This document shows, piece after piece, positions 61,525-64,000 of a stretch of DNA of 64,000 bases. The notes beneath the pieces were generated by a model. The model ran no database searches and was not told the DNA's origin. It worked only from the letters and a program-made list of their open reading frames with translations. The translations under genes and the position numbers were made by a program. Origin of the DNA: Microbacterium oxydans (GTDB lineage: Bacteria > Actinomycetota > Actinomycetes > Actinomycetales > Microbacteriaceae); the NCBI RefSeq assembly GCF_026559675.1, contig NZ_CP092891.1, forward strand, positions 558,001 to 622,000. The letters run 5' to 3'. The first letter of the stretch is position 1. Every line of letters starts with the position of its first letter.

Positions 61525-64000
61525 GTGTCCTTTCCGTTCCTCCCCCGCGCGTCATCTCGTATGACCGCTCTTCCGCCGCGGCGTCGCCGCGTCCGAACCA
61601 CCGCCGGTGCACTCGCCGCGGTCCTCGCCGCGACCGCGGTGTTGACGGCGTTCCCGGCCTCCGCTCTCGCGGACAGCCCGCGCGCCTCGGCGCAACCGAC
61701 AGGCGGCGCGCAGCCGGCAGCCGCCGTGCGATCGGCCGCCGCGACGTCGACGTCGGTCATCGACGACAAGATGGAGCGCGCCGTCCGCTCGGGATGGGGA
61801 TCCTCGCCCGTCGGTGCCTGGCGCGTGGTCGAAGGCACCTCGAGCGTCTCGGGCGGCAAAGCCCAGCTCGCGAGCCGCAAGCCCGGGATCACGGCCAGGG
61901 CGACGGCAGACGGTGTCAGCGCCGCCGACGTGACCAGCCGGTTCGCCGTCACCGTGCCGACCCTCCCGAAGGGCGGGCCGCTCTACCTGGCCCAGGCCGT
62001 GCGCGTGTCGGGCAAGGACTCCTACGGCGTGCGGCTGCGCGTGCATCCGGACGGCTCGGCATACGTGTCGGTCGTCCGCCTCACCGACCTCACCGGCGTC
62101 AAGAGTCTCGCCGAACGCCGGCTCCCGCTCACGGTGAAGAACGGCACGACACTGAACGTGGCTCTCAGCGTCACCGGCACGAACCCCGTCGCCCTTTCGG
62201 CGAAGGCCTGGGCCGCGGGGGCCGCGGAGCCGGGTGCCTGGCAGGTGTCGTACTCGGACGCGTCCGCCTCGCGGCTCCAGGCCCGTGGCGGCTACGCGTT
62301 CGCGCTCTACACCTCTTCGGGAGCGAAGGCGGCTGTTCCGGTGCGGATCGACAACGTGCTCGCCACGACTCCGGTCGTCACGCCCCCGGCACCGAAGCCG
62401 ACGCCGACGCCCACACCGACGCCCACGCCGGTGCCGACGCCGACTCCCACGCCGACGCCGACGCCGACTCCCACGCCGACGCCGACTCCTGCTCCGGTGC
62501 CGACACCCACTCCGACTCCGACGCCGACGCCGACGCCGGCGCCGACGCCCCCGACCGTGCCGGTTCCGCCGACCACCCCCGAAGGCGTGCGCGGCACCCC
62601 CGGTGCCGGAGCGCCCGGCTCGCTGTCCTACCCGGCACCGGCGACGGCCGTCTACGCGGCGCCCGGAGGATACGACGGAGCGACCGGAACCCAGAACTCT
62701 CCGGTCAAGACCGTCGCGGCCGCGCTGCGACTCGTGCCGAACGGCGGAACGATCGTGCTCCGCGGGGGCACGTATCACGAGGAGATCATCGTCCCGGCGC
62801 AGAAGCGCGTCACGATCCAGCCGGCGCCCAACGAGGCGGTCTGGCTCGACGGGACGAAGGTCGTCACGGGCTGGCAGGCATCGGGAAAGACCTGGGTCGT
62901 CAGCGGGTGGACCACGGCGCTCGACTCGAGCCCGACGTACACCCAGGGCGCGCCGGACAACACCCAGGCCGAGTGGCGCTTCGTCGACCCCGCCTATCCC
63001 ATGGCGGCGCATCCTGATCAGGTGTGGATCGCCGGCGCCCCGCTGCGCCAGGTCGGGTCCGCGGCGCAGGTGACGACCGGCACCTTCTTCGTCGACACCG
63101 CGGGGAAGCGCCTCGTCATCGGGACGGATCCCACGGGCAAGACGGTCGAGGCGAGCGTGCTCACGCAGGCGCTGTCGATCCGTTCGGCCGGCAGTGAGGT
63201 CCGTGGGATCGGCGTCCGCCGCTACGCGACCAGCGTTCCCCAGATGGGAACGGTGATCGCTGCCGCGGCGAACATCTCCCTGACCGACGTCACGATCCGC
63301 GACAACTCGACGACGGGCTTCTACTCCTGGGCTCCCGGCACCTCGTTGACCCGGGTCTCGTTGATCGGCAACGGTCTGCTCGGCGGCGGGGCCTCGCAGG
63401 CCGACGGCCTCAAGGTCACGAAGATGCTCTCCACCGGCAACAACTCCGAGCGCTTCAACCACTCGCCCGTGTCCGGTGCCTTCAAGGTCACGAGGACGCA
63501 GCGGGTGACGGTCACCGACAGCGCGTTCACCGGCAACTACGGACGCGGTCCCTGGTTTGACGAGTCGGTGGTGGACATCGCGTTCACGGGCAACGACGTC
63601 ATCGGCAACGCCGGCCACGGCCTGCTCGTCGAGCTGTCCGAGCGTGCCGTCGTGGCCGACAACATCATCGCGCGCAACGGTGACTTCGGACTCTTCGTGC
63701 TCAATTCCGGAAACGTCAAGATCTGGAACAACACCTTCGTCGGCAACGCGAACCGCAACATCAGCATCGGGCAGGACGCTCGCCGCGCCTCCGACCCGAA
63801 CGCGGCCGGTCACGACCCGCGGACGCGGTATGCACCGCTGGCGCCGTGGATCGTCCGCAACGTCGTGATGTCGAACAACGTCATGGCGGAGAGCGCCGGC
63901 AACTGCCTGGTCTGCGTGCAGGACTACTCGCTGCAGTACACCGGCTCGCAGATGGTGTCGAGCGTCAACGGAAACCTCTATCACCGGACCGCGGCCGGCA
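61525..64000 (+). CDS. Secreted right-handed beta-helix protein (incomplete at window end)
   Basis: The first 825 codons are seen; no stop occurs before base 64000. A signal peptide (basic RRRRVR, hydrophobic core, cleavage near ALADS) is followed by one copy of the roughly 200-residue module also found twice at 53891 (about 80-282, IDDKMERAVRSGWG), a Pro-Thr linker (about 291-342) and a right-handed parallel beta-helix (about 375 to the end) with YAAPGGYDGATGTQNSPVKTV and repeated N-x-I/V strands such as NNTFVGNANRNISIG. This fold is typical of pectate-lyase-like polysaccharide lyases and hydrolases. GTG 61525 is chosen; ATG 61561 lacks any ribosome site. Function on the cell's own EPS is inferred. 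Confidence 0.8.
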   Translation, partial: MSFPFLPRASSRMTALPPRRRRVRTTAGALAAVLAATAVLTAFPASALADSPRASAQPTGGAQPAAAVRSAAATSTSVIDDKMERAVRSGWGSSPVGAWRVVEGTSSVSGGKAQLASRKPGITARATADGVSAADVTSRFAVTVPTLPKGGPLYLAQAVRVSGKDSYGVRLRVHPDGSAYVSVVRLTDLTGVKSLAERRLPLTVKNGTTLNVALSVTGTNPVALSAKAWAAGAAEPGAWQVSYSDASASRLQARGGYAFALYTSSGAKAAVPVRIDNVLATTPVVTPPAPKPTPTPTPTPTPVPTPTPTPTPTPTPTPTPTPAPVPTPTPTPTPTPTPAPTPPTVPVPPTTPEGVRGTPGAGAPGSLSYPAPATAVYAAPGGYDGATGTQNSPVKTVAAALRLVPNGGTIVLRGGTYHEEIIVPAQKRVTIQPAPNEAVWLDGTKVVTGWQASGKTWVVSGWTTALDSSPTYTQGAPDNTQAEWRFVDPAYPMAAHPDQVWIAGAPLRQVGSAAQVTTGTFFVDTAGKRLVIGTDPTGKTVEASVLTQALSIRSAGSEVRGIGVRRYATSVPQMGTVIAAAANISLTDVTIRDNSTTGFYSWAPGTSLTRVSLIGNGLLGGGASQADGLKVTKMLSTGNNSERFNHSPVSGAFKVTRTQRVTVTDSAFTGNYGRGPWFDESVVDIAFTGNDVIGNAGHGLLVELSERAVVADNIIARNGDFGLFVLNSGNVKIWNNTFVGNANRNISIGQDARRASDPNAAGHDPRTRYAPLAPWIVRNVVMSNNVMAESAGNCLVCVQDYSLQYTGSQMVSSVNGNLYHRTAAG
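62398..62550 (+). repeat. Pro-Thr coding microsatellite (linker of the beta-helix protein)
   Basis: About 50 codons alternate CCG/CCC/CCA with ACG/ACC/ACT, giving (Pro-Thr)n with occasional Val or Ala. The DNA is an impure CCGACG repeat prone to slippage in multiples of 6 bp, which would change linker length without breaking the frame. Confidence 0.85.

Noticed and set aside
62398..62550. Possible CRISPR or intergenic satellite
   Set aside because: It is a coding Pro-Thr linker in frame with the surrounding protein.
61552..63984. Minus-strand open frame opposite the beta-helix protein
   Set aside because: Antisense shadow; the plus-strand frame has a signal peptide and beta-helix repeats and runs off the window.

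Overview
The window looks like the chromosome of a high-GC actinobacterium, most likely a Microbacteriaceae member close to Microbacterium. This rests on GC- and C-ending codon use, dense ATGA/TGATG gene overlaps, many leaderless-looking promoters, a mycoredoxin-type glutaredoxin, a DtxR/IdeR-type iron box and an actinobacterial RmlC-RmlD fusion. I see no rRNA, tRNA, insertion sequence, prophage or CRISPR array, and no gene-free stretch longer than 300 bases.

Layout. 1-7836 holds ordinary metabolic genes: the end of an MFS transporter, a GH3 glycosidase, an acyl-CoA oxidase-like enzyme, an NTF2-like protein, a membrane protein, a zinc alcohol dehydrogenase and DNA-3-methyladenine glycosylase I.

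7967-34595 is the most interesting part. One very long plus-strand operon (7967-31353) encodes a 2024-residue membrane-anchored Ig/Fn3 surface protein, a MoxR ATPase, a DUF58 protein, a transglutaminase-fold membrane protein with substituted catalytic residues, two RDD-FHA proteins, a PP2C phosphatase, an FHA protein, a Ser/Thr kinase, a degenerate-FHA plus DNA-binding-domain protein, a 16-codon relay ORF, a triple-ATPase EccC/EssC-like motor with an N-terminal FHA domain, and a hypothetical protein. It is followed by a WXG100-like protein lacking the WXG motif and by a small helical protein, an alpha/beta-hydrolase candidate effector and a lipoprotein. The long operon and the two downstream units each start behind the same palindrome (arms GATGGGGA and TCCCCATC), 21-22 nt upstream of a -10 box. 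I read this as one regulon: a phospho-signalling, type VII-secretion-like system merged with a PFNA-like cluster (kinase, Fn3, AAA, DUF58, transglutaminase, PP2C) known from bifidobacteria. EccB, EccD, EccE and MycP are not in the window.

34676-42298 returns to housekeeping: a resolvase-domain protein, malate dehydrogenase, a zinc metallopeptidase, prolyl aminopeptidase, an aldehyde dehydrogenase, a GPH-type transporter, a glutaredoxin and an iron-box-controlled short SIP-domain protein.

42321-64000 is a cell-surface polysaccharide locus: a cytidylyltransferase, a Dpm1/GtrA-type glycosyltransferase, dTDP-rhamnose synthesis (rmlA, rmlB, rmlCD), four further glycosyltransferase modules (two fused in one polypeptide), a CDP-alcohol phosphotransferase, a low-molecular-weight tyrosine phosphatase, a lipoprotein, a giant beta-propeller/LamG/PKD protein, an O-antigen-polymerase-like protein, a Wzc-like tyrosine autokinase, and a right-handed beta-helix protein that runs off the end. 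The phosphatase and autokinase probably control polymer export and length. The two large secreted proteins share an unusual roughly 200-residue domain.
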